Source: Aedes albopictus
Taxonomy: Eukaryota; Arthropoda; Insecta; Diptera; Culicidae
DNA length: 64,000 bases
Reading direction: 5' to 3'
Assembly: GCF_035046485.1 (NCBI RefSeq)
Contig: NC_085136.1
Coordinates: 223,700,853-223,764,852 of the forward strand
Shown piece by piece: positions 43,035 through 54,019 of this stretch. The notes below the pieces were generated by a model. It ran no database searches, was not told the origin of the DNA, and worked only from the letters and a program-made list of their open reading frames with translations. The number at the start of each line of letters is the position of its first letter. Position 1 is the first letter of the stretch. A program made the translations under genes and the position numbers.

Positions 43035-43190
43035 GGCCTAAAACCTCCAGAATCCCCTTGAAACGCTCATAAAAACCCTTGAAACCCATAGGAAATCTCC
43101 TGGAGCCTCCTGTAATTCTCTTAAACATCCTGATCGTCCTGAAACACTATGAAACTCCTCGAGAGCTCCTGGAATCCTTGGCTCAATTAT
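43035..43190. repeat. degenerate CTGAAAC/CCTGGAA repeat patch
   Basis: Phrases CCTTGAAACGC, CCTTGAAACCC, CCTGGAGCC, CCTGAAACAC at roughly 15-base spacing. The same wording returns at 44540-44620, 44875-44930 and 45390-45620. Confidence 0.6.
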
Positions 43191-43199
43191 TTTCACTAA

Positions 43200-44060
43200 A
43201 AAAAGATTGCCTATGCAAGAATATGGTATAATGGGAAGAAGCATGAATGAAATTGCGGTCTGAATTTTTACGTCAACGAGAACCGTCGATCAAAATGAAT
43301 GCAGTCAGCCCTCTTCTGCAAAAAATATCATCAAGTGATTGAGTACTGCAATCATTACAACCAACTTCGGTTAATGAACGAGTAAATGGACTTCCCGGAT
43401 GTTCCTGGCGAGGTTGAATTTACTTATCCATTAAACGTCAAATTTGCTCGTTTTCTGAGTGGCATTGTATGTATTCTGTAGTAGTACATTGAACGAAGTG
43501 ATTCAAACATGGAAAAATAACTTCTCAGTGCTTTTCTCGCGATTCAACTACTGGCTTTATGGCCACACAGCAAATAATTTTGTAATATCCAGGCGCGTAA
43601 TTTCCGGCGATGTATCCATTTTTGAATGTAATTTAACCCGATTACATCGTTTTCCAACAATTAGCACACTTCTCATAATTAAATTTAATTGGCTTTTTTC
43701 GGTTAGTATTCATCTAACTACTATTACCTAGCCATTCAACTCGAGAACGCATGGCAAGAAGATCGTCGTTGCGATTGTGTTGCTCAACAATGGCCCTCTG
43801 TTAATTTCAATTTCTGTTCAATTTCTCTTATCGCTCGCTTGCGTATCTATCCACCGTATTCTTTCATTACTTTCCTTACTCCCTCTTACTTCGAGTAGTA
43901 TGCATATCACCGAAAAAAGCCAATTAAAATTAATTATGATAAAGTCATGCGGTGATTAAACCTAGTAAATATAAAATTATCACACTTACCATGTACACCC
44001 TGGTTGGCGACGGAAAGCGTCGATAAACCCGTTTCAGCAGATACCTAGAAGCAGTATCAT
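43200..44060. other. unassigned AT-rich DNA
   Basis: No feature recognised; short open frames without motifs. Confidence 0.4.
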
Positions 44061-44079
44061 ATTTATCATGATCATTCTA

Positions 44080-44335
44080 AATCGGTGAAATGGCCGAGAG
44101 GTTAGAGATATGCCTCACAATCAACGGATCAGTGTACGAATCCATGCCAATGTTTTACCTATAAATAATTCATCTATCGATTCGGCTCTATAGCGATTGC
44201 TAGACCCACTTTCAAGCTGCGACGGCTAATTTGCTGCGTGGAAAGAATGTAATCTGTACATCACTTTTACGACGCGACTGATGTGCAGCGAAAATGATGT
44301 GATATCACAAGATTTTTTTTGCTGTGCAAAGTTCA
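44080..44335 (+). mobile_element. tRNA-derived SINE-like element
   Basis: TGGCCGAGAGGTTAGAG resembles the A box of tRNA-Ser/Leu and GTGTACGAATCCATGCC the B box, about 45 bases apart. A body of about 180 bases follows with no typical poly(A). A true tRNA is unlikely because the acceptor stem does not close. Confidence 0.45.
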
Positions 44336-44415
44336 TATTCGGATACACTTTGGTAGCTACGATCTATCAAGTAGTGAGTTCAATTACTCTTTAGAGGTCT
44401 TCAAGGACTGCCTCA

Positions 44416-44518
44416 ACCCTCCTAAGATGTTAAGATAGGCGCACCACAATGACGTGGTGCACGTTCAGCTAGCCTGTCAGGGTCATATTGACCCCCCAAC
44501 ATCCTACTAGGGTTAAGT
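44416..44518. mobile_element. short inverted-repeat element, about 100 bp
   Basis: AACCCTCCTAAGATGTT at the left matches the inverse of AACCCTAGTAGGATGTT at the right. GCACCAC..GTGGTGC forms an inner hairpin. Target duplication not clear. Confidence 0.6.
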
Positions 44519-44629
44519 AAAAGTCATGGAATCTACTAGCACTATCAGTCTGAAACGCTACAAAGACCTTCCGAAATCTCCTTAAGCTCACTTGAAAGCC
44601 TGTGAAGCCTCCGGAAAATCTTTCTGCTT

Positions 44630-44870
44630 ACCGGTCAGACTAAGGCCTGAGTGACCTCTGCTATACAAAGTAGTCGTCTCCATGGCTATACTCGGTCCAT
44701 GGCTGGGTGTCTCCAGTTCTGCACTCTGCAAAGGGTCCGCAGATCGTCCTCCACTTGATCGACCCACCTAGCTCGCTGCACACCACATCTTCTTGTACCG
44801 GTCGGATAACTCTCGAGAACCATTTTAGTCGGGTTGCCTGATTTTCGCGGTGTAGACGATTAAATATGGA
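44630..44870 (-). pseudogene. non-LTR ORF2 C-terminal fragment
   Basis: The minus strand shows a decayed form of the pattern WVDQVEDDLRTLC..QNW (here IKWRTICGPFAECRTGDTQ and neighbours, in shifting frames), the C-terminal end of the FADDIDI-type family present at 11070-13445. It is a solitary fragment between degenerate repeats. Confidence 0.5.
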
Positions 44871-44934
44871 ATCTTTCTAAAACCCCTGAAATTCCTCTGA
44901 AACGCCTTAACACGCCTCAAAAGTCTCCTGTGCT

Positions 44935-45385
44935 GTGCCTACATCTGTTTTACATCAATATAAATTCTTTACCCTTAGCAGACCACCCTGCTTCATACAG
45001 TTCATAAAACTGCAACATAAATCTTTTACCGAAATCTAAAGCATGTCGTAACCACTCGAGGTGACAGACCCGAACCATACCCAGGTCAATTTACATTTCA
45101 CAGCGGGAGAACACAAATGCGAACGAACTGCAATGTAACAGTCAGCAGTATGCATTCTATTTTACTTAACCCATGTGATTCCTATTAACGACACACAACT
45201 AACTGACTAGCACAGCGCAACTCTATCTGTCCCTCTCTATATCTCTGTATACTTTAAACGTGTAAGTGAGGATCGATACATATTTGATCGATCCCGAAAT
45301 TCATGTAACCTAGCAAGTAAGATTGGTTGAAATAAAACATTCATTCAAACCCGAACCACCAAAGTATCCGCCTGTGACGACAAGT
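44935..45385. other. possible LTR-like block
   Basis: A unique patch between two CTGAAAC repeat tracts. It begins TGTGCTGTGCC and has an AATAAA signal at about 45332. This would suit a solo LTR, but no matching TG..CA pair with a 5-bp duplication was found. Confidence 0.2.
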
Positions 45386-45389
45386 CCCC

Positions 45390-45625
45390 ACACTCCTTAA
45401 AACCTTCTGAAGCTCTTCTGCAACCCTTTCAAGGCTCTGGAAACTTCCTGAAAGCCCCTGAGACCCTCATATGAATACTTTGAAATACTTTAAAACGCTT
45501 TGAAACTGTTATGTAACTTTTGTGAAGCCCCCTGTAGCTCTTCTGAAACCCCCGAGAACCTCTCAGAAACGTCCAGAAGCATTTCTGAAATATCTTCAAA
45601 TGCCTCTGAAGTTTTGACAGAACAG
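45390..45625. repeat. degenerate CTGAAAC repeat tract
   Basis: CCTTCTGAAGCTCTTCTG, CTGAAAGCCCCTGAGACC, CTTTGAAACTGTT and similar, about 15-20 bases apart. Yields a Phe/Arg/Ser-rich antisense frame without meaning. Confidence 0.65.
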
Positions 45626-45629
45626 AGCA

Positions 45630-46140
45630 GAAGATACGAACATCGTCTTCAGTCAACGGCTGTATTATGAAATTTGAAACTATAATTCATCCCGGGAGTT
45701 TTTCTCGCAGTCCCAGAAGAGGACGTGCCTAAGTCCCAAGCTGCCGGTCAAACCAACGGTAACTTCTGGAGTAAGCACTCAAGGCTTATTCTTGTCTCAA
45801 GTTCCCAGGGCGTTTAGTATGGGGATGTTTTCGATGGATTTGGTCTTAAACAAATAAGGGAATTTCCGTTGAATAGATTTAAGAAAGAAAGACCAAAGAG
45901 TACAGCGGCTGTCGGGTCGAACCGGCTACGTGGGTTCAACGGGGCTGTATCATATGGGTGTGCCTGTCACTAACCGGCAGAAATAGCATCTGGATAGAGG
46001 AATGAATGTGAGAAGAGTGAGTTGCAAGGAATTTATGTTTTACGTTAGAGGCGGTTGGCACTCCAATGGAACGTTTCGTTGGAACTCCTTAGCATGATTG
46101 TCAAGGCTTGTGAGCTGGCCTTGTTCGCCACGAGTTGTCA
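45630..46140. other. unassigned DNA
   Basis: No feature recognised. The wording (a GGTCGAACCGGC block) resembles an untranslated part of a retroelement but cannot be placed. Confidence 0.3.
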
Positions 46141-46147
46141 TAGACTA

Positions 46148-46306
46148 AGGGGCTGTCCATAAACCACGTGGTCATTTTTTTGGGACTTTTCAACCCCCCC
46201 CCCCGCGTGGTCATTAGTCCATACAAAAAATTTATTTGTCCATTCAAAATGGTCATTGGCCGAACCCCCCCACCCTTCATGACCACGTGGTTTATGGACA
46301 GCCCCT
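46148..46306. mobile_element. 159-bp MITE, GGGGCTGTCCATAAACCACG ends
   Basis: AGGGGCTGTCCATAAACC, then ACGTGGTCAT at the left recur inverted at the right without mismatch over about 27 bases. Inside lie C runs and a second GTGGTCATTAG motif. No coding capacity. Confidence 0.9.
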
Positions 46307-46379
46307 AACTGCGTACCGTAAGCAGCGCATGGAGTGTTGCAATATCGAAACGCGGGTGCTCGTTTAACCTTTCAGAACT

Positions 46380-46570
46380 TGCGTCTAGTGAGCATGCACA
46401 TTTAATATATCTAATATCTCAGGATCCTGACGATTTAGAAAGATGCTGTCCTCGACAAAGTTGTTATTAGATCAAGGGCTTATAGATGACTGGCCGATTA
46501 AATCGAAATTCCACCACTAGGCGTCATGGTCGAGATTTTTTCCGTAGTCAAATTCGCAGAGTGTGAAAAA
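46380..46570 (-). repeat. AACTTTGCCGAAGA-type repeat, inverted copy
   Basis: CTAGTGAGCATG, ATCTCAGGATCCTGA and GACAAAGTTGTT are inverse or diverged forms of the unit repeated at 47660-48060. It lies on the other side of the RNase H retroelement fragment. Confidence 0.55.
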
Positions 46571-46861
46571 TCTTCGGTACCTTTTCAAATAACATTACAA
46601 TAATAACTTAAAATTAAAGGCTCACACGGCAGTAGCCATAGCAGAGCCACAATCTTAAAGGAGGACAGCATGCCACATCGTGAAACGAATCTTCAGAAAT
46701 CCAGAAATCCTTGTGGGGGAGAGGGTAGGGGTCAGGGATTCACCAAAAACGCATCTTCAAGGCTGAAAATAAAGTATACCAAAAAAAAAGGGAAACAGTA
46801 TCAAACGAAATATGCAATCTCATTTATAAATTTGAATAAAAGTTTTAATATGGTTTCATTT

Positions 46862-47554
46862 TTTTAACCCAAAATATCCCGTATAGATACAGGAATTGGA
46901 AAACCTGCTGCAATAATGCTCTCAAACAATATTTTCCTCGGTACAATAAACCGAGAACAATTAATTATAATGTGATCAATGTCTTCATAGGATATGCCAC
47001 ATTCACATAAATTTGTATCATTTATATTGATGCGATACAAATGACTATTACAAATATAGTGATTGGAAATCAATCTTGAAAATGTGCGAATGAAATTTCT
47101 ACTCCCAGATACATTTTTGAACCAAGGAAAATTATTCACTTTGGGACATATTGAATGACACCACCGCCCTTTATCACTAGAATCCCAATTGATTTGCCAG
47201 GTATTTAAAGAATAATTTCTAAGATTTGGAAAATATTCAGAAGCAGAAATATCACGATTATAAAGTATACCACAAGTAACCCCAAATTTTGCCAATAAAT
47301 AAATTGCCATAAATATTACAATGTGCAGGAATCCAAACAAATTTTATAACATATCCTCCAGAATGCAAATCAAATAATATTTTTTTCAACATCAACATGA
47401 TGTGATGTAATTTGTAATTGAACTTGATAGTATTCAAAGCACTCAGACAACTGAAACTATCAGAGCAAATAATATAAAAATTTGGCGGGCAATATCTTCG
47501 GTACATAATTACGTAATTTATGTTTAGTCCTTTACTGTCAGATCGGTGTAACAC
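46862..47554 (-). pseudogene. non-LTR ORF2 3' part: RNase H and Cys/His end
   Basis: The minus strand reads NFYIICSDSFSCLSALNTIK and, about 50 residues on, KFVWIPAHCNIYGN: the central and C-terminal motifs of an RNase H domain (the His-containing WIPAHCNIxGN). After a frame change near 47300-47340 come GRWCHSICPKVN, RTFSRLISNHYICNSHLYRI and LCECGISYEDIDHIIINC, the Cys/His end of ORF2. RNase H removes element RNA after copying. An I-like or related RNase H-bearing clade fits. RT is absent, so this is a 5'-truncated, frameshifted copy. Confidence 0.8.
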
Positions 47555-47654
47555 GCTAAAACACAGTAATGAATATTATTGGGTACCGGACTGGACACAC
47601 AAAATTTAATTGTTTTCTTTGGAACATCGAGGTCTTGAAATTAGTCTGTGGCGT

Positions 47655-48060
47655 TAGTGAGCATGTGAATTTTATCCTGAGATGTAGGAATAAAAAATTT
47701 ACGTGCTCACTAGCGCCGTCTAGTGGTGAAATTACGAATCAAACGACCAATCAACAATATGCCTTTGACCTACCAAACAACTTTGCCGAAGACACCATTT
47801 TTCTCAGTAATCAGGACCCTGTGATATATGTATGAGCTTTAGCATTAGAATGCTCACTAGCGCCACCTATGTGTGGAGCTCCGAAGCATATGTATCTCAA
47901 TCAGTAAGTCTATGACCTACCAAACAACTTTGACAAATACACCATCTTTCTGTGTACTCAGGATCCTGAGTTATCTGAGATATAAATCTTACATGCTCAC
48001 TAGCGCCGCCTATCGGTTGAAATATAAATTACTCAGGTCACCTCGTGAAGGCCCTTGACA
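47655..48060 (+). repeat. about 130-140 bp tandem repeat, 2-3 units
   Basis: GCTCACTAGCGCC, then GACCTACCAAACAACTTTG and CAGGAYCCTGWG recur at about 47705/47765, 47850/47920 and 48000. A diverged unit follows near 48150-48340 (AACTTTGCCGAAGACACC). No coding capacity. Confidence 0.75.
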
Positions 48061-48745
48061 CAGACAAACAGACGTAACATCTAGAACAATTTTCGCGAAA
48101 AACCATCGCCCAATGTTTCACGAAACACTGCGTTGTGCAATATCGTCAACAGATAGCGCTAGTGTTAAACGTCAAAGGCAAAGGGAAACTATGCGCGCGC
48201 CTCTGGTTGTGAAAGTCACAACTATGAATATTTAAAACGATCTTTAAAAGCATGGTCAATGAAAATTTCGCAAGTGTTACGTATGTTTGTCTGTGCCCTT
48301 GATATCCCAAGTAACTTTGCCGAAGACACCCACACCATATTGCTAGAGCATTGAGGTTTTGTAATAAAATAGTTCACATTTAACTGTCTATCAAATATCA
48401 TGTATAGTGCGTTCTTCATAATGCGATTTTCAATTTTCCGCATTATAAGAAGTTATACTGTTCTTAAAAAAGGTCTAATAATATTTCAAATAAGTTGCTT
48501 GCAGAATACATTTGGGTTTGGCATCAAAAGAAAAGTTGGTTACAAAGTAATAGCAGACAATTCTCATGTGTTGCACAAAGTACAACAGTGCGAAGAACCG
48601 AAGGTTTACAGCAGCGGAAGGAAACGAAACCACTAGTGTATACTTTGACCAGCTATCACAACTTGTTTGTAGAAAAAAATTATCATTTGCCTGACTTGCA
48701 ATGTTAGAAAACGAGCTTGATCTGGTTCGGTATATATATATCCTC
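48061..48745. other. unassigned DNA with a stray AACTTTGCCGAAGACACC
   Basis: One related unit near 48311; otherwise no recognised feature. Confidence 0.35.
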
Positions 48746-48747
48746 AG

Positions 48748-48967
48748 TATAGGGTCTGGGACCATTTGAGCAGGAGCACCTTTTTTGGACACTTGCTAAA
48801 CTCAGTCAATTTTGAGCCGATTGATTTGATTTTTGAGTCACGATCAGATACGCACAGTATCCACCAGCCACGTGCAAAAATTCAAGTCAATCGGTTTGAA
48901 GTTGACTGAGTTATAGCAGCAAGTGCCCAAAATAGGTGCTCCTGCCCAAATGGTCCCAGACCCTGTA
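48748..48967. mobile_element. 216-bp MITE with TA duplication
   Basis: Ends AGGGTCTGGGACCATTTG and its inverse; arms extend over most of the element, with AACTCAGTCAA opposite TTGACTGAGTT. TA at 48748-48749 and 48966-48967. Tc1/mariner-type non-autonomous element. Confidence 0.88.
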
Positions 48968-48969
48968 TC

Positions 48970-51255
48970 CTTTCTTTAGAGCAAATAACGAATTACTGAC
49001 CACAACCTTCTATAGTTTACTATCTCGCAGTCTATCGTCCGATTTTCTACTAATACAATATATTATCTTCTTCTAATTTCAGGTAAAACAATTGAACTAA
49101 GGTGATACTATAGAATCCGTCAACATAGTCTACAAAGGTATTGTACATCATGATTCCGTGTTTTTATTTGTCATGCACGGTAAAAAATATACCAACCTTC
49201 TAACGGCTTGCTTTAGCTTCAAAGAAGGAAATTAAAGATGAACACTAAATATTAAAAAAAATATCCTATAGCGCCGTAAGCAAACCAGTACTCTTAAACC
49301 TTTTCTTACTACGTGAAACTGCTTTTACTATCGTAACATAAATTTTTAATGAATAAATCATTTAATTTTGAAACTTAAACAAAGCTTCAGAATATTGTCG
49401 ATAAGTATTGGTGTTAGCAACTCATAATCGCCTAGTCCTGTGGAACTGAAATGAGAGAATATGCTCAAGTGTCGATAAGAAGGAAATCCAAAATGATTCG
49501 TTGAAATAATTAACATTAACTGCCAAAATCTAAAAAAACACAAGTTTACCTTGGATTTGCAACTAAGTTTGTTAAATTTGATCAAGAAGTTGATTTTTGG
49601 CAACCATTTCAAACAGGTGTCATCTTTAGATAATTCTGGGTGAAAATTAACTAATATTAAGAGTTAATTAACACCATCTTCAGATAGAGGTTGCTCATAC
49701 TGAACATTACTTTTTTTTTCCAATCCCCCTTCCCCCTCCATTCCGAGCTTTACGATACGCCCAATCAACAAAAGAGTTCTAAAGGAGCATACATTTTGGT
49801 TTTTAGTTTTTTAAATAGTAAAAATAGAAAAAGGTCTACTACATACCTATGTATGTTTAAATTTATTCCGATATAAATAGCCTCACAGCAACACGAGCCA
49901 TTGTTTCTTTTGTAAAGCGTTAAAAGCTATTCCTTTCCATTCCCATCCCTCTCACTTCAGCCATCCTCGCCGAATTTAAAGCATCCGATCCTGCCACTTG
50001 TGCGTGTCCAAACCAAAGTGCTATCTCGAGTTGCGATCGTCGTCGTTGTCGTCGTCGCTGCGCCACGCACCGTCTTGATTCATGGCGGTCCTGCCCTACT
50101 GTAGCTACTCAATGTAGCTGAAAATCCAGGAGAATGGAGCGAATGTTTCATTTTCACGCAACCGTCCATTTCGGGTTGGTTGCCCTTCCGCCGTTGGTAC
50201 ACATTTCCTGGAATCAACTCCCCAGCCCCATGAGGTTAGCTAGCATGAACAGCAGCAGCCTGCCAAAATTGGACAGACAGATACAAGTTGAAATGGATTC
50301 GTTGTCGTTTAGAGTTATTTTAGGCTGTGCGTGTAACGAAAAAAACTTCAAAGTTCCAGTTTTTCTTGCGAAAGCATCCTTCCTGGAACTCGAGAACGTA
50401 AATGACAATCGATAAATTTTATATTGATGTTTCGATAACTCTCGTTATTGATTATGATTGATCAGAAGGGGAACAGAAGTTTAAGCTGTTTTTGGCTTTT
50501 GAAATCTGGGACATTATTTTGCGATAAATGGGATAGAAGATTGAAGCCATTGCACTGTTGGAAGAACCCAAAAGCTGCAAATACTCCAAAGAATCTTTTA
50601 AACATTCCTTCTTAAACTTCACGAAGAGTAAGCTTAGAATCTTTTTTGGAAATCCCTCTTGCAAGCCAATCCGTTCTGTAGAAATTTTCCCAGGCATTTC
50701 TCCAGGAAGCCGTGGAGGGTAGTCTCCAGAGATTAATTTATGTATATCCCAATGTATCTTTTTCAAGGTGTCAAGGTAAGAATTCCCAATAAAATGTATT
50801 ACAGTATTTTACAGGTATTACATCTGGTAACTTTTCTATGTAACATGAGCTTCCACGATTTTCTCTAACAATTCGTACTATTTCTTTAATTAATCTGAAA
50901 TTTTCTGAAATTTAGAGTTTGTCTCAAGCAGTTTTGCAAGCAATTTTCCAGAATAGATCCACAATGTTCTTCACGAATCCATCTAAATACTTCTCTGGGT
51001 TTCATCTAGGATTTTTTTTTCATAAATTCCTCTAATGGGGGTTTTTTGAAACCAGTTGAACTCAGAGTAGGCCTCAAATCCTTTCCAACCAAGCTGAATT
51101 ATATGGCCAAGTTTCAGGCAATTTGGCCGACAAAACCCCCATAACGAAGAGAACAAACCTGCCGATAATACCCCAAGTCACACAGATATGATTTCAACTA
51201 CTTTCTGGTCAAATTTCCGCTGAAAAGAAATAGATAAATTTCCTGTAAATCACAG
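48970..51255. other. mostly unassigned DNA
   Basis: A TTCTTCTAATTTCAG|GTAAAAC site at about 49067-49090 has an acceptor-like look but no coding segment follows. A CGT run lies at about 50037-50067. 50580-50760 and 50880-51050 show faint GGAATTCC-family wording. A 93-codon frame at 50134-50415 has no motif. Confidence 0.4.
50037..50067 (+). repeat. (CGT)n microsatellite, imperfect
   Basis: GTCGTCGTTGTCGTCGTCGCTG: an interrupted trinucleotide run. Confidence 0.85.
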
Positions 51256-51258
51256 TGT

Positions 51259-51499
51259 ATTTCGGCACCAACATTTCAAAAGGGCGTAACTGCATTTACA
51301 ACCAATGCCTTCTCACAAAGCTGTGGAGCGTATCCCATCCCTCTCGATCAATCCAATAGCACAAATAGAAAGATAAAACCCTCCTGTTTCGATTAATGGA
51401 TATGAATTGCGTGATATGAATGAAATACGATCCACAGCTCTGTGAGAATGCATTGGGTGCAAAAGCAGTTACGCCCTTTTGAAATGTTGGTGCCGATTT
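51259..51499. mobile_element. 233-bp palindromic MITE with ATTT flanks
   Basis: The element 51263-51495 begins CGGCACCAACATTTCAAAAG and ends with the exact inverse. Arms continue with CACAGCTTTGTGAG-type sequence inverted. ATTT lies on both sides (51259-51262 and 51496-51499), a possible 4-bp duplication. No coding capacity. Confidence 0.88.
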
Positions 51500-52835
51500 G
51501 ATCTAATTCGCCACCGGCCACTGCACTGGCCTTCCTTCGATAAAATCAAGAGAAGTAAAATGACGTATCATGGGCGGCATTTTAGGCGGGAAGAAAACTT
51601 ACCATCTGTGTCAATTTGACAACAGCCAGCGTCACATTTTTCCGTTCGGAGGAAAGTGTCTGTTTGGACTAATTTTGCTTGTGAAAATGGGATGCATCTG
51701 GTGGAATACAAATTCAGGCAAGAACTTTGTGGGCGGTGGTATGATGTAAAATAAAGTAATTTACCGAAAAAGTTTGGCAAAATGTGTCTTCAAGATAAAT
51801 GTAGGATTTCCTGTAATTCAAGACGACCAATGGCTACCGGGCATCATGTGCTTGGAATGTTATCCAACGACTAAAGTAAGATAAACACAGAAAAAAATGT
51901 TTAAAAGTAAACGATACGTAAATCGTGAATGCTGTGAATTTCAACGGATTTAAATGGAAATACGATTTAAATTTGAGTTGAAATTGATGCACATGCCTGG
52001 AGCATTGAAAAACACGCAATTTCACTCTTTTATCGACTCAAAATTCCATCAAAGTGCGTTTGCATCTTCGGATTTATATATAGATTGAAAAGCATCCGAT
52101 TTTCCATTAACTTAGATTTAAATTTCCAATCGTGTAAATTTACATTTCGCTTTGAATTAATGCAAATGGCGTCATCTGTTTCAGTTTTGTTTGACCAGCG
52201 ACCGAGAGAGTTCATCTTATAAAAAGCACCGGAAGACGCGCTATTTGTAAGTTTTTGGCCGCGATTTTTTGTAATTTAGAACGGCTCGCGAGTGTAAAAA
52301 GGCCTTGGCTGCTCGGCCAAGTGTAAACTACGATGTATGCCCATCGAATCTGAACAAAAATCACTCATATTAGTAGCACTTGTAATTACAGTCTCCGCGC
52401 ATCTTCCGGTGCTTTGTTTTGTGATTCGCTTGCGTCGTGGACAGAAGTGATGGCCCAGTTTATGATGATTCAGGGAAACTGATGTTTGTCCCTTCACGTA
52501 GGGATCAGCGCGTCAATTTGTTTTCGATTAGATCGGTAGCAAAATTTAGCAAATCGTTTAAATTTAAACGAAGTTGAATTTTACACGACTCACTTTTTAG
52601 CTCGTGTAATTTTAAGATCTAACGCAATTTTGCGTTTATTTCGATGCTCCAAATATGTGCATCGAAATCAACGCAAAATTACACGAAAATTTTAACTGTG
52701 TAATGAAAATTTGTTGGGGACTCGTGTAGGAAGCTTTTAATTCATGCTCTACAAAGTACGATTCAACTTATTCGAATTTGATTCGCTTAAATACAAGTTT
52801 ATTTAATTTTGATCATCTTGCTTACGTTTTGTTTC
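51500..52835. other. unassigned AT-rich DNA with local palindromes
   Basis: No gene recognised. 52560-52710 contains AACGCAATTTTGCGTT and the ATTTCGATGC/GCATCGAAAT pair with TTACACGA words in both orientations, probably a decayed foldback element. Confidence 0.4.
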
Positions 52836-52839
52836 CAAT

Positions 52840-53030
52840 TATTGCCCCTATGGATCGCCTACGACGATTCCTATGTTACCATCGGTCAAAATTGCTCATC
52901 AAGATATTGAAAGCTTTCAACATTCTTCGATGCTTATCCAACCGCCGCGACGCTGAAAGAGTTGACCGTTTTTACATCTCACGAATGATTTGGTCTTATT
53001 GACGTTGAAAGTAAAACCTGCCACCGATTA
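52840..53030 (-). mobile_element. RTE-like fragment, copy C
   Basis: Parallel to 54400-54560 of copy B: ATCAAGATATTGAAAGCTTT, ATTCTTCGATG, AGAGTTGACCG, TTTGGTCTTATTGACGTTG match with substitutions. It corresponds to the post-RT region of ORF2. Only this block remains and it lies on the same strand as copies A and B. Confidence 0.7.
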
Positions 53031-53039
53031 CGATAAGGA

Positions 53040-53290
53040 ACACTACCGGTGATATTATATGCTCCCGATCAAAAGTTTGGGGTCACCCCCTCAAAAACAT
53101 GTCATTCTTTTAGGCTCATAACTCCGTCAATTTGCGTCCGATTTGAAAACCCTAGATAATAAGTCAAATAATAATAAGTCAAAGAAACTTTGAACAAGAT
53201 TTGGATGAAATTTTTACCAAAAACATTCTTAATTAAACTCAACCTAAAGTTGCAACATTTTCTAAAAAAAAAAAAAAGAATTCATACTTA
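53040..53290. other. possible dispersed-repeat half (AAAAGTTTGGGGTCACC)
   Basis: AT-rich patch beginning with a GATCAAAAGTTTGGGGTCAC phrase and ending in an A run (about 53261-53278). It resembles one arm of a MITE but the other arm was not found. Confidence 0.3.
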
Positions 53291-53945
53291 CGGTAGTGTT
53301 GCTGGGCACTTACGGTGGTCCAAAGGGCCGAATTGAAGGCTTTCCATCCTGGGCAGTGAAGAGAATTGTCAGACAAAAGAGGCACGAAACGACTGTTATG
53401 GTCTTCTTGTTTTCTTACCCCGCATTAAAATTATGCTGCTGTGTTGAAAGATAGGTTGTCAGCTTGAGCCCTACGCTTGAGCCGCTGTTATGCTGGCTAC
53501 GAAAACATTGTATTGGAGGGATAGGGATGCCAATACCTTGCACGAAACAAGCAACAAAGAAGGTGCGACGATTACTCTTTATCCCTACTGGTAACAGATA
53601 ATGACATGATCTCGAAATTTTTTGTTGCAGACAAAACGGAAGCTGAATTTGTTGCGTACTTTTCAACTCGTGAATAATCAATTATTGCTAACCCAAAGTC
53701 GAAACTGTTTGATGATAGAGCTTCACCAGAGTTGCAGTGTTTACCGACTCGAAGTTACCGTTCGAAAATCGCAATGCAAGGCTTAAAAATCTCCAAACTC
53801 GTGGTGTACGATGCTAATCCCATTATTTTCAAGTTGGGACAAACTTATGTCGCATGGGTTTGTTTGTCGCAACAAATACAGGTTGCGACATTGTCATTAT
53901 TGTTGCGCGATGGATGAATTTTGATTCACTGATCCTGGGTGATTG
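53291..53945. other. unassigned DNA between RTE-like fragments
   Basis: No motif in the open frames (53415-53681 minus; 53732-53917 plus). TTTGTCGCAACAAA and GGTTGCGACA near 53867-53890 form a small inverted repeat. Confidence 0.35.
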
Positions 53946-54019
53946 CCAGCCATCGCCTTGACCTGTGGCCAGGTAAAATTTCTGTCGACTTGCTTGATTT
54001 CGTTACTGAGGCTGCGCCG

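Noticed and set aside
44090..44165. Functional tRNA-Ser/Leu gene
   Set aside because: A and B boxes are present but acceptor and anticodon stems do not close; a SINE-like relic is more likely.
49067..49090. Splice acceptor and exon at TTTCAG|GTAAAAC
   Set aside because: No open reading frame or donor follows within a plausible exon length.
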